Shown: in pieces, positions 1 to 9,578 of the stretch | Layout: every line of letters starts with the position of its first letter | Numbering within the stretch: position 1 is the first letter of the stretch | Assembly: GCA_900088475.1 (NCBI GenBank) | Contig: FLMG01002855.1 | Span: 3,948 to 19,799, forward strand | DNA length: 15,852 nucleotides | Reading direction: 5' to 3' | Origin: Hyphochytrium catenoides | Lineage: Eukaryota; Sar; Hyphochytriomycetes; Hyphochytriales; Hyphochytriaceae | The notes under the pieces: model-generated | The model's database searches: none | Told to the model about the DNA's origin: nothing | Seen by the model: the letters and a program-made list of their open reading frames with translations, nothing else | Program-made: the position numbers and the translations under genes

Positions 1-31
1 CTCTCTCTCTCTCTCTCTCTTCTCTCTCTCC
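1..31. repeat. CT dinucleotide microsatellite
   Basis: Nearly pure CT run at the window edge, with one phase slip (a TT) near position 21. It may continue beyond the window. Simple repeats of this type recur near 4192 and 5098. Confidence 0.9.
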
Positions 32-1595
32 ACCCCATCCCTAGTTGTCCGCCTCTGTTACCCAGCGCTAACTGGCTGCTGATGACGTTAACACGATAAG
101 CCACGGATCCTGGGCCCCTACCCAAAGTGGCGGAATGGGAGCAGAGCGGCCGTTACAAGGCAAGGCTATTTTGAGATAGCTCCAGGAGGAGATCTGACTT
201 TCGTGTGGGGAGCAAAAGGTGCGGTTGGCAAGAGGTAAAGAGTAAAGACGCTATACAGAACAGGTTCAGGTGGAGTATGTGCGGCACCATGCGCACCACG
301 TTTGAGGTACATCATTGCTTAGACTAGATTTAACCAGAGTGCGCACTTCGGTGCGGAAGGTTGAGTTGCTTCTCCTGTTACCTTCAGCAGTCTTATTGAC
401 TACAGTAGGTAGTACTACCGTTACAGCAGCACGACCCACTACTACCGCCAGAGACAGGCGTCATCCTCCTCCTGCGAGCGCGGGCGACGATCTCTACGGC
501 GGCAGCCGGAACAGCTAATTCACAGCAGCAGAGCACCACCACCCGCCGTAGTATGGCTACAGGGGCCCACCACCACCACCACCATCACTAGAAGTCTCGG
601 GGCACTTGGTTGGCCTTCCTCGACCGTTCTACGAAGTCATCCCTGCTCGGTAGTATCCCCCACCATTCTTTCTGTGACAGCGTCCATGCATCACGACCTT
701 TTTTTTATGTGTAACAAAGGCCCTAGTTATATCAGGGCGCGGATTGTAGAGCTAGAGAGTAGCAGCACTCCATGTGCCACAGTCTCGGAGTTCGCCGTTA
801 GAAGGATATCATGACAAGAGGTTTAGAAGTACCTCCTCCTATTACATGCTGCTTCGATTGGGTGTCTTTATCTAGAGAAGGAGGAGCAATAGAGTGTCTC
901 CCCTCGGCTCCACTTGGACTTTTGAAAAGGGTTTTAGCTGAGGGCTCGTTGCTGTCGATTGATGGAGGAGGACTTGTGCTCTGTAAGTACGAGATGGACT
1001 AGAAAACTGATTGATCGAAGATCAAGTGCTCATCAAGCCCATCGGTCGTGTCAAGAGCTGTTCTTCTTCTTCGGCACCAGGTAGATTACTGAAGTGGCTG
1101 ATCAGTATCTATCACTACTGAACTACGTCCTATGTCCTCAAGAAGTAGGTAAATGTGCAACACATCCACGATAGAAGTAGAGAAGGAGAGCAGACCTAGA
1201 AGAATCATGAAGAAGGCACGCCTTCGAGAAGCTCGGTTCCTTGTGTTCAGTGGAGAAGATTGGACTGCCATCATGTGTTCAGTGGAGAAGATCGGACTGC
1301 CATCAGAAGTTCCATCTGCAAAGTCTAACGCAGAAGACAAGCGCATTGCAAGAGAGGCTTTCAGTGCAAGTCCGAATGCTGGCAGTGAACGTCTATTAGT
1401 ACTCCTTACAAGGGATATCCAGGGTAGTTTTATCCATCAGCACCCATATTTGACATCACTATGAGAAGGATGACTTGCCTTCATTTATGCAAACTGCCTA
1501 CTACCGAGGTGGCCTGATGTTAATCAACCATCTAGCTTGTTTTCATCCTTCTTTTAACGTCACCCAACCCCACACACAAGACATCTGCACACGTT
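32..1595. other. Intergenic stretch with no supported gene
   Basis: Open frames here are short, several begin at non-ATG codons, and none shows a domain I recognise. The stretch holds a CCA/CAC trinucleotide patch near 568-590 and the 32-bp tandem duplication at 1242-1305. A plus-strand frame at 1153-1464 and a minus-strand frame at 1086-1346 both cross that duplication. Because the repeat unit is not a multiple of three, its two copies are read in different frames, which argues against coding. The 3' UTR of the minus-strand gene ending at 1596 must lie in the right part of this stretch; I saw no clear AATAAA signal for it. Confidence 0.6.
1242..1305. repeat. 32-bp tandem duplication
   Basis: Two head-to-tail copies of a 32-bp unit beginning TGTGTTCAGTGGAGAAGAT, at 1242-1273 and 1274-1305. 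They differ by one T/C substitution (at 1261 versus 1293). The high identity suggests a recent slippage or duplication event. Confidence 0.9.
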
Positions 1596-3038
1596 CTAAG
1601 AAGAGCTGGTACTAGGGTTTACGGTAGAGGTACTAGAGGAAGCTGGTCGGAGGTACTCCGCAAACACCATGAAGGCGCGTGAGAAGTGCGTCTCCGTCAG
1701 GACTGAGAAGATAAGCGGAACTATGCTGGCCCCTTGCTCCCTTACTGTCGCCAAATGAAGAACATTGAATAGAACAAAGATATAGTGCATAAGGGCCAGC
1801 TTTGTGGAATACTTGCCAATCCGCTGACCAACGTCCTGCAGAGCCGTCGACTGCGACTGAAAGATGAGGGTGGTAAGATTCTTCCCGATCTGTCGAATGG
1901 CAAGCCCTATGAGCAGGGCGGTAAGACAGGCAAGTATCTCTGAACCTATCTTTATGCCCAATATTGCCAGTATTATGTAACCTGCTGGTAGCAGGATGGC
2001 CAATGCGTAGGCTGCGATTCTGGCATACCAGAAGCCAGGGATTTCGTGCCTCGATTTGGACATAGTGGCGCTTCGTAGATAAACTTCTCGCCAACTAAGC
2101 AATAGGAGGGAATCCGAAAGCAGGATGCAGCATCCGATGATGGAGAACGCAAGAGGCCTAAGTATTGTGCTGAGCCAATAATCCGAGTCATAGCCTAGGG
2201 CGGCAATAACCAGGCTTCCTTGGGATGTTAAGCCCCCAATGCAACCCATGACATTGAAAGCCAACATAAAGTATTGAGGTTTCCAGCGCCGGTTACTAGT
2301 GATAGATCCACTATTATCCGGGGCCGCCGTCCTACCTCTCTTCAACTCCTTGGACTTGCTGAGCATGACTAGTGACTTCGCATTGGACGCAGCCGTTAAG
2401 AGGAATAGAATGAAGCAGAGGCTACCCGCTACGGCGGCCAAGTATGATGCCTACGCATGTAAGGGTTTGGTTAGAGAAAGCTCAAATACACAGTGGCGTA
2501 AGGACTCATATGAACCGTCAATTTTGAGCCACAGCCCTTCAGTACGAACAGATGTACGTCGGTTTGACGACGTGGTGCTAAGAACCTACCAACGTTCCGC
2601 CTTCACACAGTGTAGCATTGGCGCCTGCATCCTCCATAACCTCAAATCCATAGAATGATGAGCAGCCGCAGATGCCTCCACCGTTTGAAGCGGAATTACT
2701 ATCAATACTCTGCTTGGCGCGACGGTAACAGTCATGATACGGTTGACTACAACGGCCATTGATCCAGAGACTGCAGCTCTCCTCCATGGCGTTGAACGTA
2801 AGACCCAGCAACTGATCTCCAAATAGAACAAGGTGACCAGCTTCTTGTTGTCTTCCTTTTTACGCTTGGCTCTCCTGGCACTTATGCTCTGATCTTGCCA
2901 TCTCGGCCGCACAGCCTCTGCCTGTCGTCAGAGCATTAATCCTCGATACGCGACTTGGACCTTGTCAGCTCTGATGTTATAGAAACTTGGCAGAAGTCGT
3001 AGTAGCAGCAGCGAGAAAGAGACTCGTGCTTGCAGCAT
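1596..3038 (-). CDS. Seven-helix membrane protein with EGF-like ectodomain
   Basis: Role not established; the layout suggests a surface receptor or GPCR-like protein, but no family was recognised. Proposed exons are 3038-2961 (tentative), 2811-2590 and 2450-1596, all joined in phase 0, giving about 384 residues. The best junction is donor GTAGGT at 2589 to an acceptor at 2451 preceded by CTCTAAC and ending GCGTAG. Exon 1 would supply a signal peptide (residues 1-24, hydrophobic LLLLRLL core), but its donor GTCCAA is weak. An ATG at 2787-2785 in a GCCATGG context is an alternative start giving about 350 residues. Residues 39-95 carry six cysteines (39, 47, 54, 74, 76, 95) with a CxC...C pattern typical of EGF-like modules, and an N-A-T glycosylation site at 91. 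Seven hydrophobic segments follow at about 104-124, 160-185, 194-219, 242-265, 269-287, 317-336 and 341-364. The tail is Ser/Thr-rich. Exons 2 and 3 are fairly secure; exon 1 is not. Confidence 0.6.
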
Positions 3039-3325
3039 TGGCCATATCGTGTCAGGTCTTATTAGGATATGAAGCTCAGACGACCAAGCTGTTGACTGAA
3101 GGGCTTAACAGACAAAGTTAAGTGCCTGAATGATGTTGCTGCAGGTACTGGCGGTGTTGATTATCATGGAAAGCGGGTGATAACTAGATAGTGCGTGCAT
3201 TGCCGTAGAGAGTGGGGGAGAGTACCTTCTTCCTTTTTCGCTTTCCACCTAACCCCAGGTCCAATAATCTGAAAGACTACTATGATGTGCGTCTCATCTC
3301 TATGATGACTGTTAACCTGCTTCCA

Positions 3326-3382
3326 CCGCCCAAGCTGGTGCCAACGGCGGGACCAGGTACTCCGCCACGCCAGCTTGGACGG
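3326..3382. repeat. Compound inverted repeat (hairpin)
   Basis: Outer arms CCGCCCAAGCTGG (3326-3338) and CCAGCTTGGACGG (3370-3382) are complementary over 13 positions with one mismatch. Inside them lie a second pair of perfect arms, GGCGG (3346-3350) and CCGCC (3362-3366). The 57-bp element could fold as a nested stem. Its function is unknown, and it lies in no supported gene. Confidence 0.7.
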
Positions 3383-3419
3383 ACCAAAGGGGATGGGACC
3401 AATTGAGCCGGCAACGTTT

Positions 3420-3455
3420 ACGTGGAGCCATGTTTGGAGCCAAGATTGGAGCCAC
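3420..3455. repeat. 12-bp tandem repeat, three copies
   Basis: Three consecutive 12-bp units share a TGGAGCCA core: 3420-3431, 3432-3443 and 3444-3455. A looser related TTGAGCC lies at 3403-3409. The period would conserve frame, giving a four-residue repeat with Trp-Ser on the plus strand, but the frames around it do not look coding. Confidence 0.75.
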
Positions 3456-5097
3456 CAACAAAGCTTGGAGCAGCTTTTCCTGCTGAAGCAAGGCAGGATT
3501 GTGCTTGCCGGGTCTCGAGGAAGCATGAGGCGGGCGGAGCGAGGGAGCTGCCCCCCAAGCAGCCATTCCGTGAAAGGCCAGAAAGAAAGGAGGGCGTGCG
3601 TGTAACGGACGCGGAACCTGGGTCTCTAAAGCGGGCATCCTCATAATGTACCCAATATGGCCTAGAAAGGAAGGTTTCCTCGTGAAGTTTACATGGCTAA
3701 AGGGAAGATTTCCTAGGATGGAGGAGCTTTAGAAAAGGCCTTGGGAAAGGTGCCTACAGTTCACATAGGTCTACAGGTACAGGACTACAGGACGTTATAA
3801 GTACGCTCTAGTCCCCATTATTATTATGTCCTGGAAGTTTAGAACTACTTTACTGTCCAGTCTACAAGTCTACAAGTCTACCTGACACTGCCGACTTCCC
3901 CCAGGACTGCCCCATCCTGATCCAGTCTATTTTCTATAAAAGTGAAAAAGCCAAAGAAAACTGAAAGGAGGGTTCTGTCAGAATTATTCAGACTAGAACT
4001 ACATCATACTTTGAGGTCCTAGATATCCTAGCGTTTTACTAGGAGACATCTTTTTTATCCAGCAGGAAGGTTTAGACGGGGTTTGTTCACGAACACTGCT
4101 GCTTCCTCAATAGAGTGGCTCCACCCAAGGATGGAGAGCCGGACATTCTGATGGATTCTTTTCTTTTTCCTTCTGAAGAGCGTTGACCTATTCTCTCTCT
4201 CTCTCTTGACTGCCCTTCCCCCTTCTTCTTCTCTTCCCGTCCATCACCAATAGCCACACTTGCCCTAAGATTTGTTGTTAGTACATTGACGAAGGCTTTG
4301 CCTCTTGTAATTGACTGTGGGGCCAAGTCCACAACGTAAGGAATTGTCCTAAGATGGCCAAGGTTCGAACAGAGCGTCAGAGCCACAGATGCAGGAATTC
4401 TTAGGCCCGCCATTCTTGATAAGGTGAACATCAGACACAGATACAATGCAAACTCACTACCCCTGGCATAGCGACAAACCCTAGCTTAGATTGTACTAAC
4501 ACAGCGTTATGCGGCTCCCACAGGTCGTTGTTGGGGGTTCTATGTTGGTGTGGTTGAGGTCTTCTCTTGATTGGTGCAGCGCCCTTGATCATCCTCAAGG
4601 GAAGGGTGACCAGTCCTCCACGCTATCGACGCAGCTTCACTTCCGCCCTCACACTAGCCTAGCTGACGCAGGCCTCTGCGAGGAAGAGTGCGCGTCAACG
4701 AGACAGAGCTATACTAAAGCTCGGAATGGCTTGTTTAGAAAGGTCTAGAGGTATGGATTGGGGAATAGAGGTGAGAGAACGAGCGATCTTGTCACACTGT
4801 TGGAGGAAAGAGAAAGAGGAGAAGAGGAGGGAAGTGGAATCCATATCCTTTATAATTGACACAGCATCCTCTGAGACGATGAAGAATCCATCAATAGCCT
4901 GTGCGAAGGACAGATGGCCTCGACTATAACTTTCCGCCCCTCACAGGCTCTCCTTCCAACTACCGTCGCAGTTGAGGAGAAGAGGGAAGATCAGGGACGT
5001 CCAACTTGGCTCCATTGACAGTGAACTTGGAAGGAAGAGAAAGTCTAAGAGACATAAGACAGAAACCAAGAGACATCACACAGCCAGAAGCAGTTTA

Positions 5098-5163
5098 TCT
5101 CCTCTTTCTCTCTCTCTCCCTCTCGTCTCTTCCCTTCCCTTTCTCTCTTCTCTCTTCCTTTCC
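5098..5163 (+). repeat. Pyrimidine tract upstream of the transporter gene
   Basis: A 66-nt run of C and T on the plus strand, interrupted by one G at 5125. It lies about 270 bp before the transporter start codon, so it may belong to the promoter or 5' leader; this placement is inference. Confidence 0.7.
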
Positions 5164-5259
5164 ATCTGGCCCAATGACCCCAGCTTCGCCCTCCCCTCCC
5201 ACTTTGGACCCTTCTCGCCGTCAAGACAGTTCACCAATTAAACTGCGACGAAGGACCTG

Positions 5260-5388
5260 GTAAGTGCCATGGTTGCCAAGTAGCAGATAAAGGGCACTTC
5301 CTACTTTACCAAGGAGACGAGAAGCGCTCCCGCCCGCTGCCCACCCAGTCGTCTTCAGGTGCAGCGTTCGTCGCCCGTATTGTCTTAG
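5260..5388 (+). other. Candidate 5' UTR intron of the transporter gene
   Basis: The donor CTG|GTAAGT begins at 5260. The acceptor TATTGTCTTAG ends at 5388, 42 nt before the ATG at 5431. The enclosed 129 bp fits the intron sizes seen elsewhere in the window. Joining an upstream reading frame through it reaches a stop before the transporter frame, so it would be a leader intron rather than a coding one. A short upstream frame starting with an ATG at about 5174 runs into the donor. Confidence 0.45.
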
Positions 5389-5430
5389 CTGTTCGTGGCG
5401 CTCCCAGAGAGCTTAAGCTGACTAAGAAGA

Positions 5431-7218
5431 ATGGCAAGCTTGGTACGGAGCTTCATCTCGCGCATCACGCTGCGGAAACCTATGAACGTCATCATCGCAG
5501 AGAATGATGCAGAGAAGCTTGAGAGGACCTTGGGCCTCTTTGATCTTCTCATGATCGGTATCGGAGGGACAGTCGGAAGTGGTATCTTCGCCACCGCTAC
5601 GGACATTGCTGCCAATACAGCCGGACCTTCAGCGGTTATGAGTTGGATTTTGGCAGGCATCGGATGCTGCCTCTCAGGTCTGTCCTTTATGGAGATGTCC
5701 ACAAGGATTGCGAGCTCTGGGTCCACTTACGCTTATAGCTACCACGCCATTGGTGAGTGGGCTGCTGCCTTTGCAGGATGGCTACTAACGTTAGAGTACG
5801 GTGTGTCCGGGGCTGGCGTGGCTCGTAGCTGGGCTAGCAAGCTCGTGGTTTGGATTACCAGCTTAGGAGGCACCGTGCCCACTGCACTCCAGACTTCCTA
5901 TGAAAACGAAGATGATGGCGAGCGCCAACTGGGTATTCTTGCCGCGCTTATGATGCTGGTCTGTGTAGCCATTGTGGGGATGGGATTGCAGATCGGCAAG
6001 CCAGTGATGAACTCCATCACGCTTGTTAAGATTGGAGTAGTTCTCTTTATCATCATGGTTGGTCTATCTCAGTTCCATGGGTCAAATCTCTCTCCGTTTA
6101 TCCCTCCACGTGAGCCTGCTACGGAAGACAGTGATGCTCGCTATGGTGTCTCTGGTATGATGCTGGGCGCCAGCCAGGCCTTCTTCGGATACATTGGGTA
6201 CGATGAGGTGTGCTGCCTTTCTGGTGAGACCAAAAACCCGATCAGGACCATGCCGCGTGCTGTGCTGGGAGTTATCCTCGCTACCTGTGCTCTGTCTGTC
6301 TTTTCTACTCTGGCACTTGTCGGAATGAGATCCTACGAAGAGATCGATGGCGACGGAGGCTTCGCTACCGCCTTCCGTCAGGAAGGTCTTAGCTGGGCTG
6401 CCGAGATTGTGGCTGCGGGCGAGGTGCTGACCATGCCTGTCGTGGTTCTTATCAGCTTTCTTGCACAGCCACGTCTATTGTTCGCGATGGCGGAGGACGG
6501 ACTTTTGCCTGCCATCTTTTCGCGTGTAGAGCGAAATGGAGTGCTTCTGTATGGAACCGTCATCAGTGGCTTTCTCATGATTATCGTGGCGCTTGGAGTG
6601 AAGTTCACTACACTCTGGGATGTCATTTCTCTCGGCATCTTGACCTCTTTCAACCTCACGAACTCTTGCGTCGTCATGGTTCGTTATAGAGACAACAGCC
6701 CAGTCCTAGCGCCGGCACTATGGTTCGCTTTCCTTGTCCTATCACTTACTGCATGCATGCTCTGGCAGAACCAAGTCATCCTGGTAGACGACCCTTCTAC
6801 TGGCGCATGGGCCGCTTCTGCCATCTTCACCGTCTTGGCTTTCGTCCCTGTCGTGGGAATGATGTTTTACTGTCGCAAGTCCTACGACTTCGGTCCTGAG
6901 GTGTTCACGGTTCCTTTTACTCCACTTCTACAGACCGTAGCAGTCTCTTTCAACTGGTTCCTGTTCTCTCAGATCTCCTTCGACTCAATGTACTACTACC
7001 TAGGATATCTTGGCATTGCCGTGGTGGTCTATGCCATCTACGGCTTCCGCAACTCTGTCGGTAACAACACCTCCTGGAAGGACGTGCTTGATTACACTGT
7101 AAATCACAAGGCCAGCATGCTGCGAGGTTCTTTCCAGTCTGGTACGCCAGGCAAAGGCGGACTCGACTCTCACGTCTTCAAGGAGGCTGCAAGTACTCCG
7201 CATACCTCATCAGTGTAA
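5431..7218 (+). CDS. Cationic amino acid transporter (CAT, SLC7/APC superfamily)
   Basis: Probable integral membrane permease for amino acids, most likely cationic ones such as arginine and lysine, at the plasma membrane or an internal membrane. The frame is intact at 595 residues, close to usual CAT length. It starts at the first ATG after an in-frame TGA. Visible hallmarks, in order, are the glycine-rich unwound first helix GIGGTVGSGIF (43-53); LEYGVSGAGVARSWA (121-135), matching the CAT-type LEY...ARAWS block; FFGYIGYDEVCCLSGETKNP (251-270), the TM6 substrate-gate region with the E-x-K-N-P element; PRLLFAMAEDGLLP (347-360); ISLGILTSFNLTNSCVV (399-415); and the C-terminal pair of helices (about 500-540) that gives CATs 14 helices instead of 12. 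The short cytosolic tail is Ser/Gly-rich. There are no coding introns; a leader intron is possible. The family call is secure, the substrate is inferred. Confidence 0.93.
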   Translation: MASLVRSFISRITLRKPMNVIIAENDAEKLERTLGLFDLLMIGIGGTVGSGIFATATDIAANTAGPSAVMSWILAGIGCCLSGLSFMEMSTRIASSGSTYAYSYHAIGEWAAAFAGWLLTLEYGVSGAGVARSWASKLVVWITSLGGTVPTALQTSYENEDDGERQLGILAALMMLVCVAIVGMGLQIGKPVMNSITLVKIGVVLFIIMVGLSQFHGSNLSPFIPPREPATEDSDARYGVSGMMLGASQAFFGYIGYDEVCCLSGETKNPIRTMPRAVLGVILATCALSVFSTLALVGMRSYEEIDGDGGFATAFRQEGLSWAAEIVAAGEVLTMPVVVLISFLAQPRLLFAMAEDGLLPAIFSRVERNGVLLYGTVISGFLMIIVALGVKFTTLWDVISLGILTSFNLTNSCVVMVRYRDNSPVLAPALWFAFLVLSLTACMLWQNQVILVDDPSTGAWAASAIFTVLAFVPVVGMMFYCRKSYDFGPEVFTVPFTPLLQTVAVSFNWFLFSQISFDSMYYYLGYLGIAVVVYAIYGFRNSVGNNTSWKDVLDYTVNHKASMLRGSFQSGTPGKGGLDSHVFKEAASTPHTSSV

Positions 7219-7444
7219 ATAGCATTTGTGACGGTTCGTAGTCGTGTTGTGTGCATAAGGTTCCTATCTCCAGTGGTGAGGGAACCACACTCATATCTTC
7301 AGTTAATGGCTACCCTTTGGAGAGCCCAGCGAATAATTTATTAAGTGTCTTCACCTGCGAGAATATCCTACTTTTTGCCGATAGTGAGTCGTGTTCCCAC
7401 TACTAGTCAGCTGCTGCCATAGCCTAAGATCAGCTATAAGATCC
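7219..7444. other. Convergent intergenic region
   Basis: This is a 226-bp gap between the stop codons of two convergent genes, so it should hold both 3' ends. An AT-rich patch, AATAATTTATTAAG, near 7332-7345 is a possible poly(A) signal region for the transporter. Nothing else stands out. Confidence 0.4.
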
Positions 7445-8044
7445 TTATTGAGACATCCTGAGCCGCACTATCGCGACGACAACGGCAATGATAAAGCAAA
7501 AGCAGAAGACGACGATGAATAGACATAAGAGGCCGCTGCGACAGTGAAAGTTCCTTGAGCAGCACAAGCTGATAGCCTCTGACTTCTCTACAGCCTTGCT
7601 TACCTCCACCTGGAGTTCAGCTTGCTGAGACTGACGCCGCAGGGAGACTGGCGGCTCCGCCGTTAAGATGGAGTCATAGACAATTACTTGGACCTCCACT
7701 TCTTCCTCAACCTCCTCGAGTGAAGGTCCATCATGGTCTCGCTCCTTTGTCTCTGCTGTTTGATGTGTTGTTGTCCTTTCCTTAGGATGTCCTAAAGGCG
7801 TCACTACGTTCGGTAATGGCGGCACAGCAGTTGCAACGCTCTCTCCTGGAGAAATGGACGCTTCAACCTTGGTGAGAGATGGCGCTTCCGTAGAAGTTGC
7901 TGTGTCTGAAGATGTCTTGTCAGATGTGGTTGGTAGCTCATGATTTATATCTTCACTCTCCACTCCTGGCGCATTCTGAGCCTCAGCATTGTTGACCATC
8001 TTACCAGGCTTAATTTCTACCTCCTCACCCATCCCTTGTTGCAT
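7445..8044 (-). CDS. Acidic protein with C-terminal membrane anchor
   Basis: Function unknown. From the ATG at 8044 it encodes 199 residues. About 165 polar, Ser/Thr/Glu/Pro-rich residues of low complexity, with an acidic block LEEVEEEVEVQ, are followed by a Cys-rich juxtamembrane stretch (CCSRNFHC) and one strongly hydrophobic segment at about 170-193, then a short basic end (VRLRMSQ). This is the layout of a tail-anchored or single-pass protein; the cysteines beside the helix could be acylated. No SNARE-like heptads were seen. An in-frame TAG lies upstream, but a 55-bp intron (GTATGATGG to TTGCACTAG, roughly 8117-8063) could join an upstream segment containing another hydrophobic stretch, so the true N-terminus is uncertain. 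It is convergent with the transporter. Confidence 0.5.
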   Translation of the reverse strand: MQQGMGEEVEIKPGKMVNNAEAQNAPGVESEDINHELPTTSDKTSSDTATSTEAPSLTKVEASISPGESVATAVPPLPNVVTPLGHPKERTTTHQTAETKERDHDGPSLEEVEEEVEVQVIVYDSILTAEPPVSLRRQSQQAELQVEVSKAVEKSEAISLCCSRNFHCRSGLLCLFIVVFCFCFIIAVVVAIVRLRMSQ

Positions 8045-9578
8045 CCACTCAGCGAAACTAGTGCAAGTAAGGAGCCACCACTAGCTCACAATCATCTCGT
8101 TGACCATCATACCCTTGACGGTTCGCCTCGCCCCTGCCGTCAAAGAGCAGTACAGATGGTGTTTGGCCGCTTGGCACTACGTTCCTTATAAGCAAGAAAG
8201 CACACGCCGCGCATACCAGGCTACCGATGAGCCGCAAGCGCAGCCAGCCTTGACACTGATGACCGATGAGAGCAGTCAATCAGAGAGAGGAAGAGAGTGC
8301 GGCAGCTGTGACATTGATGATGATGATGACTGACCCACGATAAAGTGGACGAATCATTACCTTCTCTTCTCCTTCTCTTCCTTCTCCCTCCTCCTCCCAC
8401 TGAAACGGACCCCTGAAAATGGAATATTACAGCTTCAAACTTCAACCTAGCGGTTTAGAAGCGTCCCATCGCTAACATAAATATAAGGGCACATTATTTG
8501 AAGGACGAGGGAAGGCGAAGGGGAAGGAAGGAACGCACCACCATGACCGACCGACAGTCATCATCATCACTCTCTGCCTGCTGATGAAGCGCCAGCGGAG
8601 CTCATCATTGCTCTCGGACAAAGTCAGCCAGGCACTTAGTAGGGAAGCACCATGACAAGAAGAAGTAACAAGAAGCATTATCGTCAATAATGATGAGCAG
8701 CGGTCGTGCACTGTAGGGCAGCACAGATCCGGCTACTCTTACTTCCATTCCCCCTGCTTACAGGGCTCCCTCCTGATAAGAAGACTGGCCATCTTTGGTT
8801 AGCTATTCTCGCAATTTATGCAGTCGTGAGCGCCTGGCCAACACGAAAGCTTTATAAAAGAACGCTCACAGTTCCTGGACTTTTGTCAAGAAGGAGTGGC
8901 GTATGATGGTGTGTGTTAAGTTGCTGTCAACTAATAGATGATGGTAAGAGAAATGGTTTAACGGGAAAGGAGGTGCAAAGAGCACGGGATCATACTCTGC
9001 ACATCATCGTCAGTCTATAATGAGGACTCTTCGTAGGATCAACTCAGTCGTTGATGTCCCCACCTTCAGTAAGAAAGGGATACAAATGCATGTGCTAGCA
9101 CCAACCTAATAGACCTTACTATTCTCTAGTTTTCCTTTAGTTAAACGGGCCAGGTGGCGGACTGCTTGGAGAGGAGGGGATTGTGGCTACCTCTAGAAGG
9201 TGGAAGGAGAATCCCAGGAGTACATCAATCATCTCTCAATCCAGCGGGTGTGATAGTAGTTCCATCAACCATCGAAGAAGAGAAGAGACCAACACCGCAG
9301 CAGCACTCCTCTTAGAACTGCCGACAGGGAACGCATCCTTCAGCCAGGACAGAAGATGCCTTTGCTCATTGTTCTTAGTTATTTGACATTTCAATGGCAA
9401 GACCCAGTCAAACAAACGTCCGTGCTGCTACTATACTATGCAAAGCCGTTGTGGTTAGCAAGGATGACCTTTGCCAAGTGAATAGAAATGCACCTAGTAA
9501 GGTAGATGTAGTAGGGATTCGTGCATGCTGATTCCCTTCTACCTCGTCTTCTCTGTTGACTTCTCTTATTCTATCCTC
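8045..9578. other. Stretch without a supported gene
   Basis: Open frames are short and mostly begin at GTG or TTG. A minus-strand frame at 8279-8058 could be an upstream exon of the acidic anchored protein (see 7445-8044), but it lacks an ATG. GAT repeats lie near 8313-8331, and purine-rich and pyrimidine-rich patches near 8360-8400 and 8505-8540. The right part should contain the 3' end of the minus-strand gene at 9579-11219. Confidence 0.5.

Larger units (their letters stand above)
3039..5097. other. Long stretch without a supported gene
   Basis: This lies between the starts of two divergent genes, so promoters for both should be within it. Contents noted are a compound inverted repeat (3326-3382), a 12-bp tandem repeat (3420-3455), an octamer TCTACAAG repeated about 2.6 times near 3861, a CT run (4192-4207), and a short perfect hairpin CCCTTGA/TCAAGGG at 4582-4601. 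A minus-strand frame at 4446-4087 stays open for 119 codons, but it opens at TTG, runs into the CT repeat (an Arg-Glu run) and matches no family I know. A hidden multi-exon gene on the minus strand cannot be excluded. Confidence 0.5.

Noticed and set aside
3164-3646. Several overlapping frames on both strands (Trp/Cys-rich)
   Set aside because: They are produced by the GGAGCCA repeats and GC-rich inverted repeat; none has domain support or splice-compatible neighbours.
4361-4370. GGTTCGAAC resembling a tRNA T-loop
   Set aside because: The flanking bases do not pair into a T stem, and no anticodon or acceptor stem could be found nearby.
4087-4446. Minus-strand 119-codon frame as an independent gene
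   Set aside because: It opens at TTG, part of it is translated CT repeat, and no domain was recognised. Kept only as a note in the intergenic entry.
6378-6677. Minus-strand frame inside the transporter gene
   Set aside because: It is antisense to a secure coding region with no features of its own.
8058-8279. Minus-strand 73-codon frame with a hydrophobic stretch, as a gene of its own
   Set aside because: It begins at TTG with no ATG. At best it is an upstream exon of the acidic anchored protein.
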